The position numbers were made by a program, and so were the translations under genes. Below the pieces are notes generated by a model. That model saw only the letters and a program-made list of their open reading frames with translations. It was not told the origin of the DNA and did not search any database. This document shows positions 17,106 to 27,600 of a stretch of 64,000 bases of DNA, one piece after another. This stretch comes from Bolinopsis microptera (taxonomy: Eukaryota > Ctenophora > Tentaculata > Lobata > Bolinopsidae): NCBI RefSeq assembly GCF_026151205.1, contig NC_087074.1, positions 11,317,226-11,381,225 on the forward strand, written 5' to 3'. How positions within the stretch are numbered: position 1 is the stretch's first letter; each line of letters starts with the position of its first letter.

Positions 17106-19087
17106 TATTTGATGGTGCGCGGCTTTTGGAGCAAAATTAGCTGTAAAAGTCGCGTAATTTGACCAAATTTGACCAAATTCGTTGATTTTTGTCGTATTAT
17201 TTGGAAATATCTTCAGTTCCTTGAATGAGATCAATCTGAAAATTGGCGACGACCTTCCAATAGGGCTTTCACAACTGTCCGAAAAATTTGGTGAATATCG
17301 GAGTTGATATAGTGATCAAAATGGTGCAAAATACGCTGCTTTTAGCTGTAACATAATGTCTGATGGTTGGATATGCTTTAAACTTTTCGGACACCTTCCT
17401 TGTAAGTCTATGAGTAAGCTTACCAATTTTTGTTGCAATCGGAGGTCGGGAAGGATACTTAATATCTATTTGTTTGAAGAAAATTGTGCTGGCCGAAATT
17501 AGCGCTAAAAAACCATCCTACAGTCGGCACGCGCGGCTCACTGTCGATGGCGCACTACCTATTACAATCACATTCACAAGCATGCAAGCTCACCTGGTCC
17601 AATGAGCCTAGCGGGAAACAGAAAACGTTTTAATTAGTTTGTTAAACGAAGTGTCGTACGTTAATTGACGATGTCAATTCATGGCAGCTCGGCGCGGCAC
17701 AGTAGCGCATCTCGCCGATCTAGCCAGTGAGAAGCCTCATTGAGTGCGCGGCGCGGAACAGTAACGCATCATGCATCGCGCTACAATGTCGTACGTCACC
17801 TTAAGATCGGGTGACAGGGTGCTTACAATTCGCGTTACTGGGCGGCGCTCAGCCTGTCATTCTGCATTCCGCCAAATCTTTATTCGGGCTGAGTGAATTA
17901 CGACTTTCATCGCCCTAAAAAAGTGCGAATGCTCATTGGACTAGCATTCACGTGATCGTTCAGAACCAATTACAGCCGCGCAAAAGATCACGTGCACGCC
18001 AACTACCAATAAAAAAAGAAGTGACGTATGCACTACAAGAGCCGCGCGCTGAGTTAGATTGTAAAATCTGATTATTTGATTGTAAAATCGCATAAACACG
18101 CCTATTTGCGCGTTTTAGAGGGTTTAATTACGCCAGGCTATGCTTATGAACATACTAGCTTGGGGTCACCTGGTAAAATTCGCGCCACTTGTTTCACAAG
18201 TAAAGAAAAGCATCAACTCGCCTTCGTGCGCGCGCCCGCAGTGTTCATGTTGCCACGCGCGACGTTAGATTGCAGATATGAGGACAAAATTTTGACACCC
18301 AATATGCAATATAAAATTGCTTAGATCCGTGCCCAGGCTGCAAGCATTTTTTTCGCACAAGTACCGCCTCTGTGTCACCGGGAGGTGGGGCGCCACTGCA
18401 AGCGTAAAAACCCGGGTACTTAAACATTTAAGCAATCCGATTATTTTAAGAGTCAATGTTAGCGCGCGCCGTATTTGTGCAACTTAGAATTTTCCACAAT
18501 GAATAATTTGTTACTCTTGAAACAGTATTCTAAAATCGAGCCTGTACTAAACAGCAATGACAAATAATTTTTTGTTGGTTGCAGTACTGCATGGTCTGGC
18601 CCGACATAGCACGTGCCATCGTGGCATTTCGAGAAGAAAGCGGCGCGCGCTACTTAAGACGAGTAACATCCGTCAATTAAGAGTATCACCTGTTAACCAT
18701 GGGTATTGGGTCTATTTGTATCATTCAGGTCGCGTCGTGACATAGTCATAAGTAAATTAAACAATTGCGCGGTAATCGTGAATCGGTAAACAAGCTGATA
18801 TGCCCATTTTACAGCATGAACTAACATGAGACAAAATAAAATATTGACTCACAATGCGATGTCAATCTTTCAATTCACAGCTTGGCGAGGCCCAGTCTAG
18901 TGGTGAATTTTTACCAAACTAGCGAAGCGCAATGTTGAATGTGATTGCGAGAATTGACGGGTGACACTCGTAAAATATTTGTTCCATATATTGGAGTCCA
19001 ACTCGGCTTTTACTAATTCGCTCGCCCAAAAATTTCACGTGACTTTGGTTTTTATGGTTTTGCAGCCGTACAAAACGGTTTTACATA

Positions 19088-19172
19088 AATCCTAATCCCA
19101 ACCCTAACCCTAACCATAACCCCGAAATTAACCATAACCCTTTCCACAAGCCTAACCCTAACCCGGGCCCTA
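19088..19172. repeat. Degenerate telomere-like (CCCTAA)n tract
   Basis: Several CCTAACC/CCCTAACC units occur here (for example CAACCCTAACCCTAACCATA), interrupted by variants. They match the animal telomere repeat TTAGGG read on the other strand. The tract is short and degenerate, so it is an interstitial tract and not a chromosome end. Confidence 0.6.
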
Positions 19173-21402
19173 AACAATCGAATTCGTATTTTACTAGCCT
19201 GTCACGTGACCAAAACGGTTTTTTGCCCATAACTCTCCAGGGAAGCATTTTAACCCTACGTCATGGGGGGGTGATTCGGAATCAGCGTCCAAAATAAGGG
19301 CCTTTTCACAAGAATTTCCTTAAAATTTGGGCGAGCGATTTAGTAGAAGCGGTAGAAAAGCGATCATAAGCGCCTATAAGCGCTTTTAAATCCTGATTCT
19401 GCCGGTGACCCCAGGTTGCACAGAAAAGCACTTATAACTATAAGCGGGCACACTGATTTCCAGTTCTGACCAGGTTAAGGGGAATTGAGAAATCGCTTAT
19501 AAGCGCAGCATTAAAAAAGCGCTAATGAGCGCTTTTTAATTCCGGGCACTCCCCCGTTCCGACCAGGTTAGTGGCAGCATTGAAAAAGCGCTTATAAGCG
19601 CTTTCTAATTCTTGCCAACCAGGCCATGGGTGATAGGAAAAGCGGTAGAAAAGCGATCATAAGCGCTTTTAAATCCTGACTCTGCCGTGTACCCCAGGTT
19701 GCTCAGAAAAGCACTTATAAGCGGGCACTCTGATTTCCAGTTCCGACCAGGTTAGGGGCAGCATTTAAAAAGCGCCTCTGAGCGCTTTTTAATTCCGGGC
19801 ACTCCCCCGTTCCGACCAGGTTAGTGGCAGCATTGAAAAAGCGCTTATAAGCGCTTTCTAATTTTTGCCAACCAGGCCATGGGTGATAGAAAAAGCGGTA
19901 GAAAAGCGATCATAAGCGCTTTTAAATCCTGATTCTGCCGGTGACCCCAGGTTGCACAGAAAAGCACTTATAACTATAAGCGGGCACACTGATTTCCAGT
20001 TCTGACCAGGTTAAGGGGAAATGAGAAATCGCTTATAAGCGCAGCATTAAAAAAGCGCTAATGAGCGCTTTTTAATTCCGGGCACTCCCCCGTTCCGACC
20101 AGGTTAGTGGCAGCATTGAAAAAGCGCTTATAAGCGCTTTCTAATTCTTGCCAACCAGGCCATGGGTGATAGGAAAAGCGGTAGAAAAGCGATCATAAGC
20201 GCTTTCAATTCCGGGCACACCCCTGTTCCGAACAGGTTAGGGGCAGCATTGAAAAAACGCTTATAAGCGCTTTATAATTCTTGCCAACCAGGCCATGGGT
20301 GATAGAAAAAGCGGTAGAAAAGCGATCATAAGCGCCTATAAGCGCTTTTAAATCCTGACTCTGCCGGTGCACCCCAGGTTGCTCAGAAAAGCACATGAAA
20401 GTTCCAACCAGGTTAAGGGGAATTGAGAAATCGCTTATATGCGCTTTTAAATTCCGGGCACTACCCCGTCCGACCAGGCTAGGGGCAGCATCGAAAAAGC
20501 GCTTATAAGCGCTTTTTAATTCCTGCTCACCTGGCCATGGATGATAGGAAAAGCGGTAAAAGCGGTGAAATAGCGATGAATTAGCCGTTATAAGCGATTT
20601 CTAAAAAACCGCTTATAATCGATTATAAGCGGTTATAAGATGTAATATAGCGTTTTCCTGACTCAATTTTAAAAGCGCTTATAAGCGCTTTATTTGCGCT
20701 TTACAAACAGCTAAATTGCACCCCAATTATAAGCGCTTATAATCGCTTATAAATGGTTCAAAAAAGCGCCTACGAATCGCTTATCCGGCCAACCGCTTAT
20801 CCACCCGTTTTTGGCGCCAATCCTACTGGAAAACCGCTTTCAAATCGCTCAGCGACGCTAGTAAGCGCTTAAAAGCGCTTATAAGCGCTTTTAAATTCAA
20901 AAAAGCGCGTTTTTGAATTATGACACCAATTATAGTCGATTATAAGCGATTTTTTTTGAACCGTTTATAATCGTAAAAAAAGCGATTGTAAACGGTTTTT
21001 TTTTTAAAAAGCGCCGAAAAAGCGCTCAATAAGCGATTATCGGCGACGATCATAAAATATCGTTTATGGAAACTTGCCTTTTAATCTGTCATTCACAGCA
21101 CTATATAGTACAATCATATGACACGTTAACAAAGTTTTGAAATTTTATCAGACACGCGCTTGTGGGATTTCAATCTGTCTTTGGCATGCAATCTGTCTTT
21201 CTTTGCATTCCTTGTATCCCTATGATAACAGTACCACCACTAGTTATTTTATCTCCTTTTGATTGAAGATTGATCACACGATATGCTCACAGTTCACACA
21301 TCTTTTTTCCATATCGTACTGCCACTGGTACATATGATTTTTAATTTAAAGAAAGATTTTTTTCAGCAATTACATAGTTAGATAGTTTCATATTTTAGTT
21401 GT

Positions 21403-22091
21403 GATATTCTTAGTATATTCCACCCTGTTACCTCTGTCAGCATGTTTCTTAGTATATTCTGCACCCTGTTACCTCTGTCAGCATGTTTCTTAGTATATTC
21501 CACCCTGTTACCTCTGTCAGCATGTTTCTTAGTATATTCCACCCTGTTACCTCTGTCAGCATGTTTCTTATTATATTCCACCCTGTTACCTCTGTCAGCA
21601 TGTTTCTTAGTATATTCCACCATGTTACCTCTGTCAGCATGTTTCTTAGTATATTCCATCCTGTTACCTCTGTCTGCATGTTTCTTAGTATATTCCACCA
21701 TGTTACCTCTGTCAGCATGTTTCTTAGTATATTCCACCCTGTTACCTCTGTCAGCATGTTTCTTAGTATATTCCACCCTGTTACCTCTGTCAGCATGTTT
21801 CTTAGTATATTCCACCATTTTACCTCTGTCAGCATGTTTCTTAGTATATTCCACCCTGTTACCTCTGTCAGCATGTTTCTTAGTATATTCCACCCTGTTA
21901 CCTCTGTCAGCATGTTTCTTAGTATATTCCACCATTTTACCTCTGTCAGCATGTTTCTTAGTATATTCCACCCTGTTACCTCTGTCTGCATGTTTCTTAG
22001 TATATTCCACCCTGTTACCTCTGTCTGCATGTTTCTTAGTATATTCCACCCTGTTACCTCGGTCAGCATGTTTCTTATTATATTCCATCCT
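21403..22091. repeat. 39-bp minisatellite, about 17 copies
   Basis: Unit of 39 bp containing CTTAGTATATTCCACCCTGT and TACCTCTGTCAGCATGTTT, with a few point variants (CATGTT, CATTTT, TCTGC for TCAGC) and one copy with a small insertion near 21460. Because 39 is divisible by 3 and stop codons are absent in several frames, it yields long spurious ORFs on both strands (repeat MFLSIFHPVTSVS). The array ends in a unique ~75-bp tail (about 22091-22165) that also follows the right-hand array. Confidence 0.95.
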
Positions 22092-22165
22092 AGTACCGCG
22101 CCGATCTGTCTGCATGTTTATACTTGACTACGCGATAATAAGCTGTTAGACAGTTATAAGTCTAC

Positions 22166-24429
22166 CAGAAAAATCATGAAACCCAACACATTCCAACTTT
22201 GTGGAAAGAATCCCTTGGAATCTTTCTCCCAAAGCCTGGAAAAACTGACTACAACCAACCAAAATCATTTCGTACTATCACCCTTTCTCCTCTGATGTTA
22301 AAACTACAGGAGAAGGTGATACTGTGGCATATGCAACACGACCTTAATATCGCTAAAGACATCAACAAACGACAATTTGGCTTTAAGAAGGGATGTTCAA
22401 CCGAAGTAGCCCTTCATAAAGTTACTCACACCATCGAGCGCAGGATAGCTAAGAAGGGATATGTCTTAGGAGTCTTTCTAGATATAGAGGGAGCTTTTGA
22501 TAATGTCTCTTTCAAGGCTATTTCTGACGCTATCAAGACCACGAAAGTGGACCCGGCCACAGCACAATGGATTATGAACATGGTAACTAACAGATTCATC
22601 ACATTAAATCATAAGGATAAGTCGAAAAGGGTTCGGATCCGGAGAGGGTGCCCCCAAGGTGGCATCCTTTCCCCTTTCCTTTGGAACCTGGTAGTCGATG
22701 ATCTCCTGGCCTACACCGCAAGAGACATACCAGGTTATCTGCAAGCTTTTGCAGATGATCTGCTTTCTCTAGCGGAGGGGAATGATTTAGACATCATCTG
22801 GAACAGAACACGCAAAACCATCAACACAATAGAAAAATGGTGCCAAACCAAAGATCTATCCATAAGCGCACTCAAAACACAAATAGTCATGTTTACCTGG
22901 AATAAGAAATGGACACTTAGACCTGTGGTGGTGGGTAACACCACTATAGGTCTATCCAAATCTGCCAAATTCCTAGGAGTGACCCTCGACAGCAAGCTCA
23001 ATTTCAATGAACATATCACCAATACCACCAAAAAAGCTACGGCATCCCTTATGCAATGTAGAAGAGCTGTCGGCCCCACTTGGGGTATGAGCCCTAAAAC
23101 ATGCAAATGGATGTACACCGCTGTCATCAGACCTATTCTATCATACTGCTGTAGTATATGGATTAGGGCAACCCAAACAGACACCAACGCGAGGAAGTTC
23201 AAACGAGTTCAGGCATTGGCATTGAGAATGATGTCTGGTGCCATGCCTAGTACTCCCTTCATCGCACTGAACCACCTCACTAACACTCCAGATATCATAC
23301 TTTTCCTGAGAGGTGAAGCAGCAAAGGGCACAGCCAGGCTTCAAGCATATGGAAGCCTAACCCTCGAAACTATCGCCCCCAGAAAAGGTACCATCACAAC
23401 TCACACCACTATCAACAAACAATTCATGGTAGACCTCAACATACCACCCAAAGCAGAGAGAGACCTATCTATACCAACCATGATGCTTGATCGACGCTTC
23501 ACGGTCACCACTCCTGGAGCTGACAACATGGAATATAGAGGCTCACTCCAAAACACCATCGACAACATCCCCAGTGAAACCATCACCTGCTACACAGACG
23601 GGTCACGCACAGACTCAGGTAGCGGGGCTGGTTATATTATCACCACAGACAACAACAACACTACACTAGATGAAAGATCATTCAAGCTTCCTGATTATTG
23701 CACCGTTTATCAAACAGAACTCACTGCCATCATCGAAGCTTGTAAATATCTATCAACTTACACAAACACACATATCATCATATGGTCAGACAGTCTCTCC
23801 TCTATTCAAGCTATATCCTCACCTTCAACGAGGAGTAGAACTACTAGAGACTGCTACGACACCCTCAATACACTCGGATCCACTAACACCTTAGAGATCA
23901 GATGGATAGCAGCACACATCGGATTGTGGGGTAATGAAAAAGCAGACGAGCTGGCCAAAAATGGCACAACCAGTGAATCCACTTTGAATTGCCCAATTCC
24001 ACAATCTTACATCAAACGCCTGATCAACGACAAAGTCACAAAACTTAATCAAGAATCATGGATTACTAATGGTCCCAGACACACTAAACTGACACTTGGA
24101 CATAAAAACATCAACATCATCAAAAATCTCAACACTACACTCAGTAACAACAGACAAAATTACAGAACTGCAGTGCACCTCATCACGGGACATTGTGGCC
24201 TCAACAAACACCTACACACCATTCACAAATCAGACACAAGTGCTTGTCCTAAATGCGGCGACGGAGAGGAGACTGTCTCACACTTTCTCGGACAGTGCCC
24301 GGCTATTGCCCAAATAAGAGGTCAATATTTCCGGGACTACTACCTCTCTGTCAATGACATATTCGACAACCAACACATCTCCAACATCTCGTGGGCCAAC
24401 CAGGCCCAGCCTCTCTTTAAAAAAAAAAA
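22166..24429 (+). mobile_element. 5'-truncated LINE (RT + RNase H) inside the minisatellite
   Basis: The element is bounded at the left by unique sequence following the minisatellite tail and at the right by a short A-run (24420-24429). It keeps the reverse transcriptase, RNase H and terminal Cys/His knuckle but no endonuclease, so the 5' end is missing. Compared with the copy at 3.36-4.52 kb, most of the 3' UTR is deleted, joining the coding region to the terminal GCCCAGCCTCTCT. A ~255-bp block (four 39-bp units plus the unique tail) is present on both sides of it. An RNase H domain after the RT suggests the R1/LOA/I/Jockey group of LINEs. Confidence 0.88.
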
Positions 24430-24439
24430 TGTTTCTTAG
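22166..24439 (+). pseudogene. LINE polyprotein, C-terminal part: reverse transcriptase - RNase H - zinc knuckle
   Basis: The frame is open throughout. Near the start HIPTLWKESLGIFLPKPGK is the usual lead into the RT domain. RT motifs are FLDIEGAFDNV, RRGCPQGGILSPFLW and the catalytic LQAFADDLLSL. The RNase H domain has the D-E-D-D set: CYTDGSRTDSG, QTELTAIIEA, IWSDSLSS and GNEKADELAK. It ends with CPKCGDGEETVSHFLGQCP, the Cys/His cluster common at the end of such ORFs. No endonuclease domain or start codon remains, so I class it as a truncated copy. The frame runs through the A-run into the minisatellite and stops at a repeat TAG, so the native C-terminus is lost. The catalytic residues are intact, which suggests fairly recent insertion. 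Confidence 0.85.
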
Positions 24440-24684
24440 TATATTCCACCCTGTTACCTCTGTCTGCATGTTTCTTAGTATATTCCACCCTGTTACCTCT
24501 GTCAGCATGTTTCTTAGTATATTCCACCCTGTTACCTCTGTCTGCATGTTTCTTAGTATATTCCACCCTGTTACCTCGGTCAGCATGTTTCTTATTATAT
24601 TCCATCCTAGTACCGCGCCGATCTGTCTGCATGTTTATACTTGACTACGCGATAATAAGCTGTTAGACAGTTATAAGTCTACCA
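24430..24684. repeat. Right-hand copy of the minisatellite end and its unique tail
   Basis: Four 39-bp units are followed by the same unique tail (GTACCGCGCCGATCTGTCTG through TAAGTCTACCA) that ends the left array. The tail is identical as far as I can read. The TCAGC/TCTGC variants in the repeat units occur in a different order on the two sides. Confidence 0.92.
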
Positions 24685-27600
24685 AGCTGATCTAAAGTCT
24701 GAGTTGGACTAAAAGTTGGCACCCAGCGGTCCAACTGTTATACTACAGACAAAACGCTCAGCGAAAAGAGTTGATCATTTTTATTATTTCTTTTTTTGTC
24801 TACTTTTCGCTCATATCGTAATTTTGTCATTTGAGCAATTACTTACCCCGACTCACACCGCATGTTTCTACTTTGAGCTATTTCCGCCCAGTAATTCATG
24901 TTTTATTTAGGCAACAAAGGCACCATTTTATCATTTTTTAAAATTATTCAATAGCGCAACGTTTTTGATTTCCTTGGCAAAACTACACATAAAAATGCTA
25001 AAACTGTAGGGCAAATTGTGTGCAGACTCTGTAACCGCAGTAATAAAATGATGCCTTCTGTTTGTTTGTTTGTAGGATTGGGTCTGGTAAGTCTACATAA
25101 CACACTTCTACAATGCAAATTGAAGATGTAGCATAAACGCGATTGCGCCGCCGTGGTATCATTAATATTAGTAGTATCTGCAATGAAAAAGAAAAATTCA
25201 CAATTTATACATTTTCGATTCCATTACGCTTCAATAGCGACCACAGCACCAAAACCGCATTTACGCAAAGGCTTTGTGCCATCGCTTTGTTGTGTAACCC
25301 TGGAAAATGTGGCCTCTAGTTCCTCTGAAAGCAATATTAATCCGAATCAAGCATTAGAATCAAGCTTGATCCTTGATAACCCAACTGTTTTCACTAACCA
25401 CTTACGAGGTTGAGAAATTGCTTGATGCTTTAACTTAAGTTTAACGAAACGGGTTTAATTGTTAAGCTGGTAATTTGTTCCGTACACAATCTGCTCTCTC
25501 TACCTGGAGCCTTAGCAATGAAACTTAGTAAATTATTGCATTGATTCAAACGTTTTCACGTGACATCGTCACGGTCACATAACCTGTTTGAGCAGCTTTA
25601 AATGCTCGAACGTTCGGAGAAACCTTGCAAGCAACCCAAGAAACTTGTCGATATCATGATCTCCAGACTAAGTTTTAATTACCTGACCGTTTCAGTTAGT
25701 TCAGCCAGCAATGGCCGTTTACTTTTTTAGCTTAAATAATGAGATTTTGTTAGCTCTCATATTTGTTTATAGTTTGGCTAATAAAAGTGCTGAGAGGATG
25801 AGTTTAATAATATTCATGATGGCTGGATCATCAGAAAGTTCGTTCTTATAGTTTAATTTCACATTCAGTTGAAGAGCTTGCACACTGCCCAATTTGTATC
25901 TGTAGTTCTTGTGATCCTAGCGTTATCTGTTTATTTGTGCATAAGTTTATCTCTTCGAAAGATATAGACCAACCTTTACTTGACAATCTGACTTTGATTC
26001 ACCGCTATACTGATAGCTAGCACCTGGTACATGAAACATGAAGTTAATTGCTTTATAGACCATGTTACCTGTACGATGGAAAGTATTAATATAGCAGGGT
26101 GGTCTGTAAGCTGCGGGCTGCCCCTGTCACGTGAACCACCACCTCTACTATCCTGCCTTCAAGAAACAAACCATCTTATTATGTTTTGCAGATTCAACAA
26201 GAATACTTGGAAGACATAATATTTGTTTTGACAAGATGGGACAATTCTATTTTTGATTTGATTGGTATGATTTTCTTGCTGATCAAAACATTTTTAGGAT
26301 ACCAAACAATCGAGCGTGCACCAGAATTGAGAATCAGTGCAATGTCCAGATTGACTCCTATAGGCTATAAGACAATAAAGCAATTGGATTTGGACGAACC
26401 TTTATTGTGCTGATCCTTATAGTTATAAAGGGGGCCAAAAATCACATATAGACATATGGTGGGATTTATATTATATTGACATACGTTGCATGCCACTTTT
26501 CGCGCGCGAAGCCGAATATTATCTTTGATATTGGGATACGAAACATGTATCAAATATTTTATACGTCTGAACTTTGCCATTTTTTGTGGTCTTTCAGCCT
26601 TAGTATCCACATTTAGACAGATATAAAGCTATAACTTACAGAGAATATGTTGTTTAGGCCGAAATCTATCAAATTTGGCGTGTATGCCCGAATATGGGCA
26701 AATGGTTTTTGGCTTATAACTCAGTCATTTTTTGTCTAATCTTGATGATATTTCATAAACTAGTTCAGGAGACCACTAACTACAAGTAAACCTGGATTTT
26801 GGGCATGTTCAGGGTATTTGGCCAAATTTTGCCAAATTTGGACCAAATATGGGCATGGCTGCCCCGCGGACACCGTTCGGGGTCCAAGTATTTGGGTCAA
26901 CTACTATCTCGAAATCAAGTTTCCTAAAGAAATACCCATTGGCCCCCCCCCCCCCCCTGGATTTATTCCAGGCTTTATATAATGTATAATGTATATACGA
27001 TTTAAATACGGTCGCTAAAGAAATATAATCAGTAGCTGAATTGTTCGTAGGTTAAAAGTTTTGAGGTACAAAATATGAAATATCATATTGGACTTCTTGA
27101 TATTGCATTTTTAGGGATCCTAATGAGATGATTTTGACTGTGTTTGATCAAATCAGTAGTTTGGCAAGTTATAAACTCGTCGAAATTTGTCCTTGCGCCA
27201 CTTTCTTGCATATGTTCACGACCATGTCACTGGTTAAAAACGGTTTGTATATGTAACCAGATAAAAGTAAAGAAATAATCAACATTAACTCTTATTTACT
27301 TACTTATGGATATACTTGAAAAAGTATCCTCCTAGTTGTTGGAGTGGCCTGCACCACACAGTAACTCCTTTTCCCGATGTATGAGACCTCTTCAATGAAC
27401 TCTGTATGTTGCTTGATTTTCTGCTGCTTCTATTGTGATACCATTGAGTATTGACACCTGTGAAAAGAGCTGCATCCTCAAGGACACAATATGATAACCA
27501 GATCTTGCGTGGTCTGCCTCTAAATCTACCTACCTCTAGCTGCTCGTTCAAAACTATCAACAGGGGCGATGTTGGTCCGCTTGAGTACGTCATCGTTAGA

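Larger units (their letters stand above)
15272..21078. mobile_element. 5.8-kb foldback transposon with >1-kb inverted arms, non-autonomous
   Basis: The element begins GGCAAGTTTCCATAAACGAT and ends with its exact complement. It is flanked by a perfect 8-bp direct repeat TTTTAATC (15264-15271 and 21079-21086); a preceding C on both sides makes a 9-bp duplication possible. The left arm (to about 16560) and right arm (from about 19340) are inverted copies packed with the palindrome AAGCGCTTATAAGCGCTT, spaced by ~40-100 bp spacers containing conserved strings such as CCTGGTCGGAACGGGG and CAACCTGGGGTGCACCGGCA. The right arm is longer, indicating unit expansion. The ~2.8-kb centre has no transposase-sized ORF. 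Long modular inverted arms with an 8-9-bp TSD fit foldback elements of the Mutator-like or hAT type. The superfamily is not certain. Confidence 0.88.

Noticed and set aside
19088-19172. Chromosome end or telomere
   Set aside because: The tract is short, degenerate and lies within a transposon centre with sequence on both sides.
15859-20396. Small ORFs in the foldback arms (for example AWSERGSARNLKALI)
   Set aside because: They recur inverted in both arms as part of the repeated units and have no independent support.
21378-22149. ORFs of 206-245 aa on both strands (MFLSIFHPVTSVS-type repeats)
   Set aside because: Artefact of a 39-bp tandem repeat (multiple of three) lacking stops in several frames.
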